Source of the DNA: Ideonella margarita
Lineage (GTDB): Bacteria > Pseudomonadota > Gammaproteobacteria > Burkholderiales > Burkholderiaceae_C
Reading direction: 5' to 3'
Length of the DNA: 64,000 bases
NCBI RefSeq assembly: GCF_038066635.1
Contig: NZ_JBBUTI010000009.1
Location: 1-64,000, forward strand
Below are positions 30,273 through 40,762 of the stretch, one piece after another; position 1 is the stretch's first letter; every line of letters begins with the position of its first letter. Position numbers and translations under genes: made by a program. Under the pieces are notes generated by a model, which worked only from the letters and a program-made list of their open reading frames with translations, had not been told where the DNA came from and made no database searches.

Positions 30273-32576
30273 GTGAACAAGAACGCGTATCAAGGTCGTT
30301 GCGCTGCCGGCGCTGTCCGTCATCAAATCCCGGCGGGTCTGAGCGCGCTGGCGCTGGCCGTCCTCGCCCTCAGCCCTTCGGCACAGGCCCAGGAAGCCGC
30401 AGCCACCGAGGCCGTGCAGCTGGCCCCGGTCACCGTCACCGCCACGCGCCGTGCTGAGTCGTTGCAGAAGGTGCCAGTGTCGGTGTCGGTGATCACGGGA
30501 GAGCAGCTTGAGCAGGCTAATCGCAATACGCTCGGTGCGCTGGTCAGCCAGCTGCCCAGCGTCAATTTCCGCACCGGTGCGTCGAACAAGGACACCTCGC
30601 TGTTCGTGCGCGGTGTGGGCACCATCTCGACCTCGCCCGGTGTGGAGCCGACGGTTTCCACCGTGATCGACGGCGTGGTGCTGGCACGCCCGGGTCAAGC
30701 ATCGCTGGACCTGCTCGACGTGCAACGCGTGGAAGTGCTGCGCGGCAGCCAGGGCACGCTGTTCGGCAAGAACTCGTCGGCGGGCGTAATCAACATCATC
30801 AGCAACCCGCCGTCGCAGCGCACCGAAGGCTACATCGATGCCTCGCACTTCACCGGTGGCAATGAGAACCGCCTGCGCGCCGGTATCAGCGGGCAGCTGG
30901 CCGAAGGCCTGCGAGGGTCGCTCACCGCCCTGGCGGCCGGCTACGACGGCAACGTGACCAATGTCTTCAACGGCGAGAAGGTCAACGGTTACGAGAAGAA
31001 GGGCTTGCGGGCCAAGCTGGAATGGCAGGCCGACCAGGCGTTGAAATTCACGCTCGCTGCCGATGTGCTGAACTCGCATGACGACATCCCGACCGGTGTT
31101 GTCACCCGCACCCAGCTGGTGGCCTTCCCCAGCGGCACCGTCTCCACCTTCCCGGCCTTTGCTGCTGCCCTGGCGCCCGTGGTGGCCAGCGACAGCAACC
31201 GCCAGATCAACTCGAACCTCAAGACCGAGGTGCAAGACCGTAACCGGGGCGTGTCGCTGACCGGCGAAGCGCGCTTGGGCTCGCACACGCTCACCAGCAT
31301 CACCGCCTGGCGCGCCTGGGACAACACCCAGGTGCAGGACGGCGACCGCCTGGCCGCACCGGCCACGGGTCTGCCCCAGTCGCATGACCGCGGCACGGTT
31401 GATTTCGACCAGTGGTCGCAAGAGCTGCGTCTGGCCTCACCGCGCGACGGCAACTTTGACTACGTCGGCGGCCTGTTCTACCTGCACACCACCGACAGCG
31501 AGACCTATCGCCGCGACGTGCGTCGGGTGGGCACCGGCGGGGCGCTGTATGACGACAACGGCGTCGCCAACTTCGGCTCCGATTCCACCAGTACCGCGGT
31601 GTACGGTGAAGGCCGCTGGCACTTCAATCCTGAGCTGCGCGCCATCCTCGGCCTGCGCTGGACGGAGGACAAACTGAGCTTTGACCACCAGCGCACCCGC
31701 TCGGTCCCCGATGCCCAGTTCAATGGCGCGGTGCCCGGCGTGAATGCCGACATCGCGCAGAGCGGCGACACCCGCAAGACCGGCGTGTCAGGCCGCACAG
31801 GCCTGCAGTGGGACATCGCCCCTGATGCCACTACCTACCTGACGTATTCGCGTGGCTACAAGGGCCCGGCCTACAACGTGTTTTTCAACATGCAGGCGCG
31901 CGACAACCTGGCGCTCAACCCGGAGACCTCCAACTCGGTGGAAGCCGGCTTGAAGACCGAACTGCTGGACCGCAGCCTGCGTCTGAACCTGTCGGCCTTC
32001 AGCACCAAGTACCAGAACTACCAGGCCAACTTCTTTGACCTGGTGTCGGGCTCGGTGGTGACCCGCCTGATCAATGCGGGCGATGTGTCGTCCCGCGGTA
32101 TCGAGCTGGATGCCAACTGGCGTGCCACCTCGCAGTTGAGCTTCGGCGCAGCGCTGGCCTACACCCGCGCCCGCATCGATCACTTCAATTGCCCGGTGGG
32201 TGCTGCCACCAGCTGCCAGGTGGACGGCAAGCCGCTGCCATTCGCCCCGGATTGGAAGGGCTCGCTGCAGGCCAACTACCGCTTCGCGGTGGGTGGCGGC
32301 TGGCAGGCCGACGTAGGCACCGACTACAACTGGCAGAGCAAGACGCAGTACGACATCGGCCAGTTCGAGGACACCGTTCAGGGTGCCTATGGCATCTGGA
32401 ACGCGTCTATCGCCTTCTCGCAGCCGGCGTCGGGCTGGCGCGTGGCGCTGCTGGCAAAGAACCTGACCGACCGCTCGTATGCCTCGTTCCTGGGCCGTGG
32501 TGGTTCGTACGTGAACCGCTGGGTGCCACGTGACGACCAGCGCTATTTCGGCATCAACGTGCGCAAGGACTTCTGA
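30273..32576 (+). CDS. TonB-dependent outer-membrane receptor
   Basis: The 767-residue product uses a GTG start at 30273, preceded by GGAG. The signal peptide ends near AQA. The plug domain has LAPVTVTATRRAESLQKVPVSVSVITGEQLEQ, then NFRTGASNKDTSLFVRGVG and LFGKNSSAGVINIIS. The barrel ends ITVR-like, YFGINVRKDF. It imports a substrate using TonB energy. Followed three bases later by a flavin monooxygenase and then a sulfonate-type binding protein, so the ligand is probably an organosulfur compound rather than iron; this is inference. Confidence 0.9.
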   Translation: MNKNAYQGRCAAGAVRHQIPAGLSALALAVLALSPSAQAQEAAATEAVQLAPVTVTATRRAESLQKVPVSVSVITGEQLEQANRNTLGALVSQLPSVNFRTGASNKDTSLFVRGVGTISTSPGVEPTVSTVIDGVVLARPGQASLDLLDVQRVEVLRGSQGTLFGKNSSAGVINIISNPPSQRTEGYIDASHFTGGNENRLRAGISGQLAEGLRGSLTALAAGYDGNVTNVFNGEKVNGYEKKGLRAKLEWQADQALKFTLAADVLNSHDDIPTGVVTRTQLVAFPSGTVSTFPAFAAALAPVVASDSNRQINSNLKTEVQDRNRGVSLTGEARLGSHTLTSITAWRAWDNTQVQDGDRLAAPATGLPQSHDRGTVDFDQWSQELRLASPRDGNFDYVGGLFYLHTTDSETYRRDVRRVGTGGALYDDNGVANFGSDSTSTAVYGEGRWHFNPELRAILGLRWTEDKLSFDHQRTRSVPDAQFNGAVPGVNADIAQSGDTRKTGVSGRTGLQWDIAPDATTYLTYSRGYKGPAYNVFFNMQARDNLALNPETSNSVEAGLKTELLDRSLRLNLSAFSTKYQNYQANFFDLVSGSVVTRLINAGDVSSRGIELDANWRATSQLSFGAALAYTRARIDHFNCPVGAATSCQVDGKPLPFAPDWKGSLQANYRFAVGGGWQADVGTDYNWQSKTQYDIGQFEDTVQGAYGIWNASIAFSQPASGWRVALLAKNLTDRSYASFLGRGGSYVNRWVPRDDQRYFGINVRKDF

Positions 32577-32578
32577 GC

Positions 32579-33925
32579 ATGACGCGCCAACTGCACCTGG
32601 GCGCCTTCTTGCTGGAGTCAGGCCACCATGTGGCGGCCTGGCGCTCGCCGGATGTGCCTGACCGCGCCGGGCTGGACTTCGGCCTCTACCGCCGCCTGGC
32701 GCAGACGGCCGAGCAGGCGCTGTTCGATGCGGTGTTCGTGGCCGACAGCGTGGCGGTGGAAGAGGGGCCGGGCGCAGAGCGCATCTCGCGCTCAGCCCGC
32801 TTCGAGCCGCTGACGCTGATGTCGGCACTGGCCGCTGTCACCGAACGCATTGGCCTGGTGGCCACCGTCACTGCCACCTACAACGAGCCGTATCACGTCG
32901 CCCGCAAGTTCGCGTCACTCGATCATCTGTCTGGCGGCCGCTCGGGCTGGAATCTGGTGACGTCTGACAACGCGGCCGAGGCCGGCAACTTCGGTCGGGC
33001 CGAGCACATCGCCCATGCCGACCGCTATGCCCGCGCCGAGGAGTTCCTCCTGGTGGTGCAGGGCCTGTGGGACAGCTGGGAGGACGACGCCTTCATCAAT
33101 GACCGTGACAGTGGCGTGTACTACCGCCCCGACGGGCGCCATGTGCTGGACCATGACGGCGCGCACTTCAAGGTGCGCGGCCCCTTGAATGTGGCGCGCT
33201 CGCCGCAGGGGCAGCCTGTGATCGTGCAGGCTGGCTCGTCGGAAGCCGGTCGCCAGCTTGCAGCCCGAAGTGCGGAGGTGGTGTTCACGGCCCAGTCCAA
33301 TCTGGCCGCCGCCCAGGCCTTTTATGGGGACATGAAGCGGCGTACCGCCGAGGCTGGGCGCTCGCCCGAATCGCTGAAGATCATGCCCGGCGTTTTTGTG
33401 GTGGTGGGCCGCAGCCGGGCCGAGGCCGAAGACAAGCAGGCCGCCTTGCAGGCCCTGGTCGACCCGGTGGCTGCGGTCGGGCTGGTTTCCCGGATGATCG
33501 GCAACTTCGACCTCAGTGGCTACCCGCTGGACGAACCCCTGCCCGAGCTGCCGCTGACCGAATCCGGCCAGCGCAGCCGCCAGCAGTTGCTGAGCAGCCT
33601 GGCTCGTGACGGTCAGCTGACGCTGCGCCAGCTTGCGCTGAAGGTGGCTGGTGGGCGGGGCCATCTGAACGTGGTGGGTACCGCGGCCGATGTGGCCGAT
33701 GTGCTGCAGACCTGGTTCGAGCAGGGGGCCGCCGATGGCTTCAACGTGATGCCGCCGACACTGCCCGCAGGCCTCGACGATTTCGCCACTTTGGTGGTGC
33801 CTGAATTGCAGCGTCGCGGCTTGTTTCGCACGCGTTATGAAGGCCGCACGTTGCGCGAGCACCTGGGGCTGGCCCGACCGGCCGTGGGCGCTGCCGCCGG
33901 CTTTCATTTGAAGGAGGGCGTGTGA
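32579..33925 (+). CDS. NtaA/SnaA/DmoA-type FMN-dependent monooxygenase
   Basis: This 448-residue luciferase-like (LLM class) enzyme starts two bases after the receptor stop. Family landmarks are FEPLTLMSALAAVTERIGLVATVTATYNEPYHVARKFASLDHLSGGRSGWNLVTS (about 80-133), YARAEEFLLVVQGLWDSWEDDA and VIVQAGSSEAGRQLAARSAEVVF. These two-component oxygenases use reduced FMN to attack dimethyl sulfide, alkanesulfonates, EDTA/NTA-like or thioether substrates. The neighbouring sulfonate-type binding protein favours a sulfur substrate. No flavin reductase gene is adjacent. Confidence 0.92.
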   Translation: MTRQLHLGAFLLESGHHVAAWRSPDVPDRAGLDFGLYRRLAQTAEQALFDAVFVADSVAVEEGPGAERISRSARFEPLTLMSALAAVTERIGLVATVTATYNEPYHVARKFASLDHLSGGRSGWNLVTSDNAAEAGNFGRAEHIAHADRYARAEEFLLVVQGLWDSWEDDAFINDRDSGVYYRPDGRHVLDHDGAHFKVRGPLNVARSPQGQPVIVQAGSSEAGRQLAARSAEVVFTAQSNLAAAQAFYGDMKRRTAEAGRSPESLKIMPGVFVVVGRSRAEAEDKQAALQALVDPVAAVGLVSRMIGNFDLSGYPLDEPLPELPLTESGQRSRQQLLSSLARDGQLTLRQLALKVAGGRGHLNVVGTAADVADVLQTWFEQGAADGFNVMPPTLPAGLDDFATLVVPELQRRGLFRTRYEGRTLREHLGLARPAVGAAAGFHLKEGV

Positions 33926-34887
33926 TGCGCCATGCGTTTGATCGCCGTGCGGCGCTGGCCGCGCTGGTGGCTGCGGCTGCCGCCACCACCCCATTCGCCG
34001 CCGCGGCCCAGGCCGGCCCGGTGCGCCTGCGCATCGGCTTCCAGAAGGGCGGGCTGCTGCTGCTGGTGAAGTTGCGCGGCACGCTCGACCAGGCGCTGCC
34101 TGGCGCACAGATCGAGTGGAAGGAGTTTCCGGCGGGCCCGCAGCTGCTGGAGGCGCTGGATGCCGGGGCCATCGATTTTGGTGTGACTGGCGCACCACCG
34201 CCCGTGTTTGCGCAATCGGCGGGTCGTGATTTCGTCATCGTGGGCGCTGAGCCCGGACAGCCACACAGCGAGGCCATCCTGGTGCCAGCCGACAGTCCGG
34301 TGAAAACCGTGCGTGATCTGCGGGGCCGCCGGGTGGCGCTGGCGCGTGGCTCCAGCTCGCACTTCCTGCTGCTGGGGGCGCTGGCTCAGCAGGGGCTGCG
34401 CATCTCCGATGTGCAGCCCGTGTTCCTTGGCCCGGCCGATGCCCGTGCGGCATTCGAGACCGGCGCGGTCGATGCCTGGGTGGTGTGGGACCCTTACCTC
34501 AGCATCGCCGAAGCTGCCCGACCATTGCGGGTGCTGGCGAACTTTGCGACGCTGCTTCCGGCCGTGTCCACGCCCTGGAGCTTCTACGAGGCCCGGCGCG
34601 AGTTCGTGCAGGCCAACCCGGCGCTGGTGCGGCAGCTGGTGGCGGCGCTGGCCCGTGAAGGCGCGTGGGCAGCCGACCATGCGGTGGAGGTGGCCAAGCT
34701 GCTGGCGCCGGTGCTGGGCATTGGCCTGGAGACAGTGCTGCGCATGCAGCGCCGGGTGCGTTACGGGGCCGTGCCTGCCAGTGCAGCCATCGCGGCCGAC
34801 CAGCAGAAGGTGGCCGATGCGTTTGCGGCTCAGGGCTTGATCCCGAAGGCCGTGTCCGTCAAGGACGTGTTCTGGTTGCCTCGCTGA
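33925..34887 (+). CDS. Aliphatic-sulfonate-type ABC transporter substrate-binding protein
   Basis: The 320-residue SsuA/NrtA-like periplasmic protein has a signal peptide (cleavage near AAAQA). LRIGFQKGGLLLLVKLRGTLDQAL...IEWKEFPAGPQLLEALDAGAIDFGVTGAPPPVFAQ is characteristic of SsuA, as is GRRVALARGSSSHFLLLGALAQQGL. The ATG overlaps the monooxygenase stop (TGATG), after AAGGAGGG. No permease or ATPase gene follows, so it either uses a transporter encoded elsewhere or acts as an orphan. A terminator ends the unit. Confidence 0.9.
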   Translation: MRHAFDRRAALAALVAAAAATTPFAAAAQAGPVRLRIGFQKGGLLLLVKLRGTLDQALPGAQIEWKEFPAGPQLLEALDAGAIDFGVTGAPPPVFAQSAGRDFVIVGAEPGQPHSEAILVPADSPVKTVRDLRGRRVALARGSSSHFLLLGALAQQGLRISDVQPVFLGPADARAAFETGAVDAWVVWDPYLSIAEAARPLRVLANFATLLPAVSTPWSFYEARREFVQANPALVRQLVAALAREGAWAADHAVEVAKLLAPVLGIGLETVLRMQRRVRYGAVPASAAIAADQQKVADAFAAQGLIPKAVSVKDVFWLPR

Positions 34888-34918
34888 GCGCCAGCGGCCA
34901 TGTGGCCGTCATGAAAAA

Positions 34919-34947
34919 TGGAGCGGCCCGAAAGCCGCCCCTTTTTT
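34919..34947. terminator. Bidirectional terminator
   Basis: GCGGC(CCGAAA)GCCGC (34923-34938) is followed on the + strand by a T6 run and on the minus strand by ATTTTTC. It separates the convergent binding-protein and metY genes and can serve both. Confidence 0.85.
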
Positions 34948-34956
34948 GCGTTGCGA

Positions 34957-36267
34957 TCAGACCGCTGCCAGAGCGTGCTCCAGATCGGCGGTGAGGTCGG
35001 TGATGTGCTCAATGCCGATCGACAGTCGCACCGTGTCCTCCGACACCCCGGCCTTGAGCAGCTCGGCGGGCGAGAGCTGCCGGTGCGTGGTGGATGCCGG
35101 GTGCGTGGCCAGCGAGCGCACGTCGCCGATATTCACCAGTCGGGTGAACAGTTGCAGGGCGTCGAGGAAGCGCGCGCCGCGTTCGCGGCCACCGCCGGCC
35201 TCGCCCTTCAGGCCGAAGGTGACGATGCCCGAGGCCTTGCCTGACAGGTACTTCTGCACCAGCGCATGGTCGGGGTGGTCTTCCAGTCCGGCGTAATTCA
35301 CCCACGCCACCTTGGGATGCTGTTTCAGGGAGCGTGCGAGCGCCAGCGCGTTCTCGCTGATGCGGTCGACACGCAGGGCCAGGGTTTCAATGCCCTGCAG
35401 GATAAGGAAGGCATTGAACGGCGACAGCGCAGCACCCGTGTTGCGCAGCGGCACCACTCGGGCACGGCCGATGTAGGCCGCAGCGCCCAGCGCTTCGGTG
35501 TAGACCACGCCGTGGTAGCTGGGGTCGGGCTCATTGAGTCGCTTGAAGCGTTCTTTGTGGTCTGCCCAAGGGAACTTGCCCGAGTCGACGATGGCGCCAC
35601 CGATGCTGGTGCCGTGGCCACCGAGGTACTTCGTGAGCGAGTGCACCACGATGTCCGCGCCATGCTCGAACGGGCGGCTCAGGTAGGGCGAGGGCACGGT
35701 GTTGTCGACGATCAGCGGTACGCCGTGGGCATGGGCGATCCTGGCGATCTGCTCGATGTCGGTGACATTGCCCTGCGGGTTGCCGAGCGACTCGACAAAG
35801 ATCGCCTTCGTCTTGTCATTGATCAGGGCGGCGAACGAGGCCGGATCGCGGTAGTCCGCGAACTGCGCGGTCACGCCGTATTGCGGCAGGGTGTGGGCCA
35901 GCAGGTTGTAGGTGCCGCCGTACAGCGCACTGGAGGCCACGATGTTGTCGCCGGCTTCAGTGATCGTCAGGATGGCATAGGTGACTGCGGCCTGGCCCGA
36001 GGCCACTGCCAGTGCGCCGATGCCGCCCTCCAGTGCAGCGAGGCGCTTTTCCAGCACATCGTTGGTCGGGTTCATGATGCGGCTGTAGATGTTGCCCGGC
36101 ACCTTCAGGTCGAACAGGTCGGCGCCATGCTGTGCGCTGTCGAAGGCAAAGGCGGCCGTCTGGTAAATCGGCACCGCAACGGCCTTGGTGGTGGGGTCGG
36201 GCGAGTAGCCGCCGTGCACCGACAGGGTTTCAAATCGCCAGCTGTCGCGGACGTTTTTCTCGGACAT
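34957..36267 (-). CDS. metY: O-acetylhomoserine aminocarboxypropyltransferase/cysteine synthase
   Basis: The 436-residue PLP enzyme makes homocysteine from O-acetylhomoserine and sulfide. FETLSVHGGYSPDPTTKAVAVPIYQTAAFAFDS is the family N-terminus. NIYSRIMNPTNDVLEKRLAALEGG and VHSLTKYLGGHGTSIGG follow, with the Schiff-base Lys at about 213. The C-terminus LSIGIEHITDLTADLEHAL is standard. ATG 36267 is chosen because GAGGAG lies just upstream; the open frame extends further but is not conserved. It is convergent with the organosulfur-type genes, a functional fit if they release sulfide. Confidence 0.95.
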   Translation of the reverse strand: MSEKNVRDSWRFETLSVHGGYSPDPTTKAVAVPIYQTAAFAFDSAQHGADLFDLKVPGNIYSRIMNPTNDVLEKRLAALEGGIGALAVASGQAAVTYAILTITEAGDNIVASSALYGGTYNLLAHTLPQYGVTAQFADYRDPASFAALINDKTKAIFVESLGNPQGNVTDIEQIARIAHAHGVPLIVDNTVPSPYLSRPFEHGADIVVHSLTKYLGGHGTSIGGAIVDSGKFPWADHKERFKRLNEPDPSYHGVVYTEALGAAAYIGRARVVPLRNTGAALSPFNAFLILQGIETLALRVDRISENALALARSLKQHPKVAWVNYAGLEDHPDHALVQKYLSGKASGIVTFGLKGEAGGGRERGARFLDALQLFTRLVNIGDVRSLATHPASTTHRQLSPAELLKAGVSEDTVRLSIGIEHITDLTADLEHALAAV

Positions 36268-36368
36268 GCTCAGTCTCCTCGTGATGTAGATCCGCGAGGA
36301 TAGAAGCGTGTCAGCCGCGGGTGAACTGCGCTTTGCGCATGAGCTCATGCGGTGAGCCGGTGCGGTTG

Positions 36369-37193
36369 TCAGGTCGGCTGGCGCCCTGGCTGGGGCCGGC
36401 TCGCGCTGGGCCGGTATCCCTTCAGATAGGTCAGGTGCAGCCGCTGATAGACGGGTGAGCTCTTGACGATGTCGAGAGCGCGTTGCCATTCGGCTGGAAC
36501 CCGCGGGTCCGTCTGGCGTGAAAACACCAGATGCAGCGACGACTGATAGAGCGGCTCGCCCACCGCGGCAAAGTCCGCAGGGTTCAGCCCGGCTTGTGTG
36601 GCCAGCTCCGGCATCACCACGGCACTCATCGGCGCCGCATCCACGCGGCCTGAGGCCAGCATTTTCAGGGCCTGTGTCTGGTCGGTGGTGAGCTGCAGGT
36701 TCCTGAATCCCAAGCGGATCAGGAAGGCGTGATCTGCATTGCCTCTGGCCACGGCGATGGCCTTCAGGCCCCTCAGCTCATCGAGCGTGCGCGCCCCGCC
36801 GCCGCTGTCCTTGCGGGCGAAGAACAAGACATCGCTCTCGAACAGCGGACCGACAAAGTGGAATTGCGCCTCGCGCTCAGGCCGCCGGGCCACGACGAAG
36901 AACGCGGTATCGGCATGCTGCTCGGCCTCCACCAAGCCTCTGGCGAAGGGCACCATGGTCGGCGCCTCGATGGGACGGCTGGTGTGAAGCGCCAGCTCTC
37001 GCACCAGATCCACCGCGAATCCCGTCACCCGCCCGCCCTGCTCGTAGCAGAACGGGGCCAGCGAATGCGTCAGCAGGCGAATGGGCCGGGCCGTGGCCTC
37101 CGACAGGGGCGCTGGCCGTATGGCGACGGCGGGTGCCGCGACCACCCCCAATGCGGTCAGCAAGGCAGAACGACGTCGCAGCGGGGTGGGCAT
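36369..37193 (-). CDS. Periplasmic solute-binding (amino-acid type) protein
   Basis: The 274-residue protein has a signal sequence (LLTALGVVAAPAVA). The SBP family 3 core follows: IRLLTHSLAPFCYEQGGRVTGFAVDLVRELALHTSRPIE (about 38-76), FHFVGPLFESDVLFFARKDS and MLASGRVDAAPMSAVVMPELATQAGL. No permease genes accompany it. Stand-alone SBP3 proteins can act as chemosensory co-receptors or as partners of distant transporters. The stop is 101 bases upstream of metY on the same strand. Confidence 0.85.
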   Translation of the reverse strand: MPTPLRRRSALLTALGVVAAPAVAIRPAPLSEATARPIRLLTHSLAPFCYEQGGRVTGFAVDLVRELALHTSRPIEAPTMVPFARGLVEAEQHADTAFFVVARRPEREAQFHFVGPLFESDVLFFARKDSGGGARTLDELRGLKAIAVARGNADHAFLIRLGFRNLQLTTDQTQALKMLASGRVDAAPMSAVVMPELATQAGLNPADFAAVGEPLYQSSLHLVFSRQTDPRVPAEWQRALDIVKSSPVYQRLHLTYLKGYRPSASRPQPGRQPT

Positions 37194-37295
37194 CTAGGTA
37201 CTGCAGGGATGCTGTTGGATGAGGCCTGAACGATAACAAATGCCTGTAAATGAGGGGTGACAGTCGCGATTTGGCAACAGCTGTCGCGGTTGATC

Positions 37296-37709
37296 TCAGC
37301 CCCGAATGGTCTCGTCCTGGTCCGGCACCACCGCCGTCACTTCAATTTCCACCTTGGCCCGGTCTTCGATCAAGGCCACCACCTGCACGGCGGTCATCGC
37401 GATGTCGTAGTGGCCGATCAGTTCGCGGAAGGCCTGGCCGATGGCTGGGCCGGCGGCCAGGTATTCGCGCTTGTCGGTGACATACCAGGTCATGCGGGTG
37501 ATGTGCTGCGGCTTGGCGCCGCCGGCTTCCAGCACGGCCACGATGTTGGCCAGCGCCTGGCGGGCCTGGCCGGCGAAATCGTCGGTGTGGAACTGGCTGT
37601 TGTGGTCCCAGCCGATCATGCCGGCCACGAAGATCTGGCGGCCGTGTGCGGCCACGCCGTTTGCATAGCCCTTGGGCCGGGGCCAGCCTGCTGGCAAGAG
37701 GGCGCTCAT
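37296..37709 (-). CDS. RidA family protein (enamine/imine deaminase type)
   Basis: The 137-residue YjgF/RidA-fold protein has FVAGMIGWDHNSQFHTDDFAGQARQALANIVAVLEAGGAKPQHITRMTWYVTDKREYL, the family core. It lacks the classic C-terminal Arg motif CRASVEVARL; the equivalent is KVEIEVTAVVP, so it belongs to a different subfamily. It is the last gene of the anthranilate-type operon. I infer that it may hydrolyse the enamine/imine made when the amino-bearing ring intermediate is processed. Confidence 0.88.
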   Translation of the reverse strand: MSALLPAGWPRPKGYANGVAAHGRQIFVAGMIGWDHNSQFHTDDFAGQARQALANIVAVLEAGGAKPQHITRMTWYVTDKREYLAAGPAIGQAFRELIGHYDIAMTAVQVVALIEDRAKVEIEVTAVVPDQDETIRG

Positions 37710-37773
37710 GGGTGTCTCCTTCGGTGTTGTGGTGGCGGTGTTGCGGTGTTGTCGCGGTGCTGTGTCAACAGCT

Positions 37774-38232
37774 TCAGCCGACGTTCACCGGGTGCGCAAA
37801 CGCTTCAAGCGCACTGCGCAGGTCGGGCGGCATGGTGATGGCGCGGTGGCTGTTGAGGCTGGTGCAGACGATGACCTGTTGTGCGCTCATGCGCAGCTCG
37901 CCGTCAGCGCCGCGGCAGTCCATCGCCACGGTGAGTGAGCGGGTGCCCAGGTGGGCCAGCTCCAGCCCCAGCGTCACGTCGTCGCCCATGCGGCTGACGG
38001 ACTTGAAATCACTGCTCAGGCTGACGGTGGGCAGGCCGATGCGGCGCGGCCCCAGCAGCTCGGCATAAGACACGCCCAGCCCCTCGGTGACCCAGTCTTC
38101 CACAAGCCCGTTGAGCATGATGAAGTACTGCGGAAAGAAGACGATGCCGGCGGGGTCGCAATGGCCGAAGCGGATGCGCAGCGGGCGCTCGAAGCGCTGG
38201 CGGGTGTTGGCGGCAATTTCAGGGTGGGTCAT
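37774..38232 (-). CDS. 4-hydroxybenzoyl-CoA thioesterase-type acyl-CoA thioesterase
   Basis: The 152-residue hotdog-fold protein has RIRFGHCDPAGIVFFPQYFIMLNGLVEDW (about residues 19-47), with the catalytic Asp near 26 as in 4-hydroxybenzoyl-CoA thioesterase. It may recycle CoA from dead-end aryl-CoA esters during anthranilate breakdown. It starts six bases downstream of the livF stop and belongs to the same transcription unit. Confidence 0.9.
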   Translation of the reverse strand: MTHPEIAANTRQRFERPLRIRFGHCDPAGIVFFPQYFIMLNGLVEDWVTEGLGVSYAELLGPRRIGLPTVSLSSDFKSVSRMGDDVTLGLELAHLGTRSLTVAMDCRGADGELRMSAQQVIVCTSLNSHRAITMPPDLRSALEAFAHPVNVG

Positions 38233-38238
38233 GCGGTG

Positions 38239-38948
38239 TCACACGCCGATGTAGCGGTGCCAGAGTTCGGGTTGGGCGGCCAGGCTGGGGGAGTCACCCT
38301 GCCAGACGACGCGGCCGCGTTCGATCACGGTGTGCTGGTTGGCCAGCTTCACCAGCCGTTGCACGTACTTGTCGATCACGAGGATGGACTGGCCCGCCGC
38401 GCGCAGCGTGTCCAGGCATTGCCAGATGTCTTCGCGGATCAGCGGGGCCAGGCCTTCGGTGGCTTCATCGAGGATGAGCAGGTGCGGGTTGGTCATCAGC
38501 GCGCGGCCGATGGCCAGCATCTGCTGCTCACCGCCCGAGAGCTGGTTGCCCATGTTGCGCCGCCGCTCCAGCAGCCGCGGGAACATGGCCCACACGCGGT
38601 CCAGCGTCCAGGGCTCGCTCAGGCCATTGCGCCGTGCAGCAAAGGCTTTCAGGTTGTCTTCCACGCTGAGGTTCGGAAAGATCTGCCGGCCCTCGGGCAC
38701 CACGGCCAGGCCCATGCGGGCGATCCGGTCTGGCGCCAGGCCATCAACCCGCTCACCGAGAAAGCGCACGCTGCCGCCCTGAGGCCGCGTCAGGCCGAGG
38801 ATGGAGCGCACGGTGGTGGTCTTGCCCATGCCGTTGCGGCCGAGCAGCGTGGCCACGTCACCGCTGCGCATGTGCAGCTGCATGCCGAACAGCACCTGGC
38901 TGCTGCCGTAGGCGGTTTGCAGGTCACTCACTTCGAGCAGGGCGGTGC

Positions 38949-38952
<4 letters not shown>
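38239..38952 (-). CDS. livF: Branched-chain-type ABC transporter ATP-binding protein LivF
   Basis: This 237-residue ATPase has Walker A GRNGMGKTT (38-46), signature LSGGEQQMLAIGRAL and Walker B HLLILDEATEGLAP. The short length and start are LivF-like. With LivG, LivM, LivH and the binding protein it forms one high-affinity uptake system. In this operon the cargo is most likely 2-aminobenzoate or a similar aromatic acid, not leucine. The start overlaps the livG stop by four bases (ATGA). Confidence 0.93.
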
Positions 38953-39724
<772 letters not shown>

Positions 39725-39728
<4 letters not shown>

Positions 39729-40750
39729 GGCGCCTCCTTCGTGCGGCCCGAGGCCTTCAGCCACGTTGGCCGCTTCATCAGGCTCATCAGCCCGTTGGAG
39801 GCCACCAGCACCACCGCCAGCAGCGCGGCACCGAGGAAGAAGGGCCAGTGCATCGTGTAGTGGCCCAGCACCTCTTCGAGCAGCAGGAACACCACCGCGC
39901 CGATCACGCCGCCCCACAGGTGGCCCACGCCGCCCAGGATGACCATGATCATCAACATGCCTGACTGCTGCCACTGCATCAGCGCCGGGCTGACAAAGCC
40001 CGACTGGTTGGCCAGCAGCGCGCCGGCCAGGCCCGCCACACCACCCGCCAGCGTGAAGGCGATGTGCTGGTAGCGGCGGGTGTGGAAGCCGACGGCGGCC
40101 ATGCGGGTGTCGTTGTCGCGGATGGCCTGCAGCGTGTGGCCGAAGCGCGCGTTCAGCAGGCGCCACAGCAGCACCATGGCCCCGGCGCACACGGCCAGCA
40201 CCACGTAGTAGAAGGTGGTGTCGTTGGCCAGGTCCAGCCCCGGCAGTGGTGCCAGGCTGGAGCGGCCGGGCAGCGACAGGCCGTCGTCACCGCCCCAGGT
40301 CTTGAGCGAGACGGCGAGGTAATACAGCATCTGCGCAAAGGCCAGCGTGATCATGATGAAGTACACGCCGCGGGTGCGCAGGCTCACCGCGCCCACCAGC
40401 CAGGCAGCCAGCGCCGCCACGCCAAACGCAGCGGGCCAGGCCACCCAGGCTGACATCACGCCGTGCGTCATCAGCACACCCACCGTGTAGGCGCCCAGGC
40501 CGACAAAAGCCGCATGGCCGAAGCTGACCATGCCGCCAAAACCCAGGATCAGGTTCAGGCTGGTGGCGGCCAGCGCGAAGATGAGGATGCGGCTGGCCAG
40601 GCCGATGTAGAAATCAGCGCCCAGCCAGTTGGCCAGCGGCGGCAGCGCAACCAGGGCCAGCAGCAGCGCCACGGCGCGTGCGCCTTGCAGGCGGTGGTCC
40701 AGCGGGCTGGGGCCGTCTTGATGCTGGGTTTGGAGGTGAGGGGTGCTCAT
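39725..40750 (-). CDS. livM: Branched-chain-type ABC transporter permease LivM
   Basis: The 341-residue membrane protein has about ten helices. The GFGGMVSFGHAAFVGLGAYTVGVL segment (about 67-90) is the conserved BPD_transp_2 signature. RYQHIAFTLAGGVAGLAGALLA and GGVGHLWGGVIGAVVFLLLEEVL are the later landmarks. It pairs with LivH as the membrane channel. Twelve bases separate it from the livH stop. Confidence 0.93.
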
Positions 40751-40762
40751 GTCGCGGGGCTT

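Noticed and set aside
36277..36299. Hairpin CCTCG/CGAGG near the metY ribosome-binding site, considered as a SAM-type riboswitch
   Set aside because: Only a 5-bp stem is present and none of the conserved SAM-II, SAM-IV or SAH riboswitch cores could be found.
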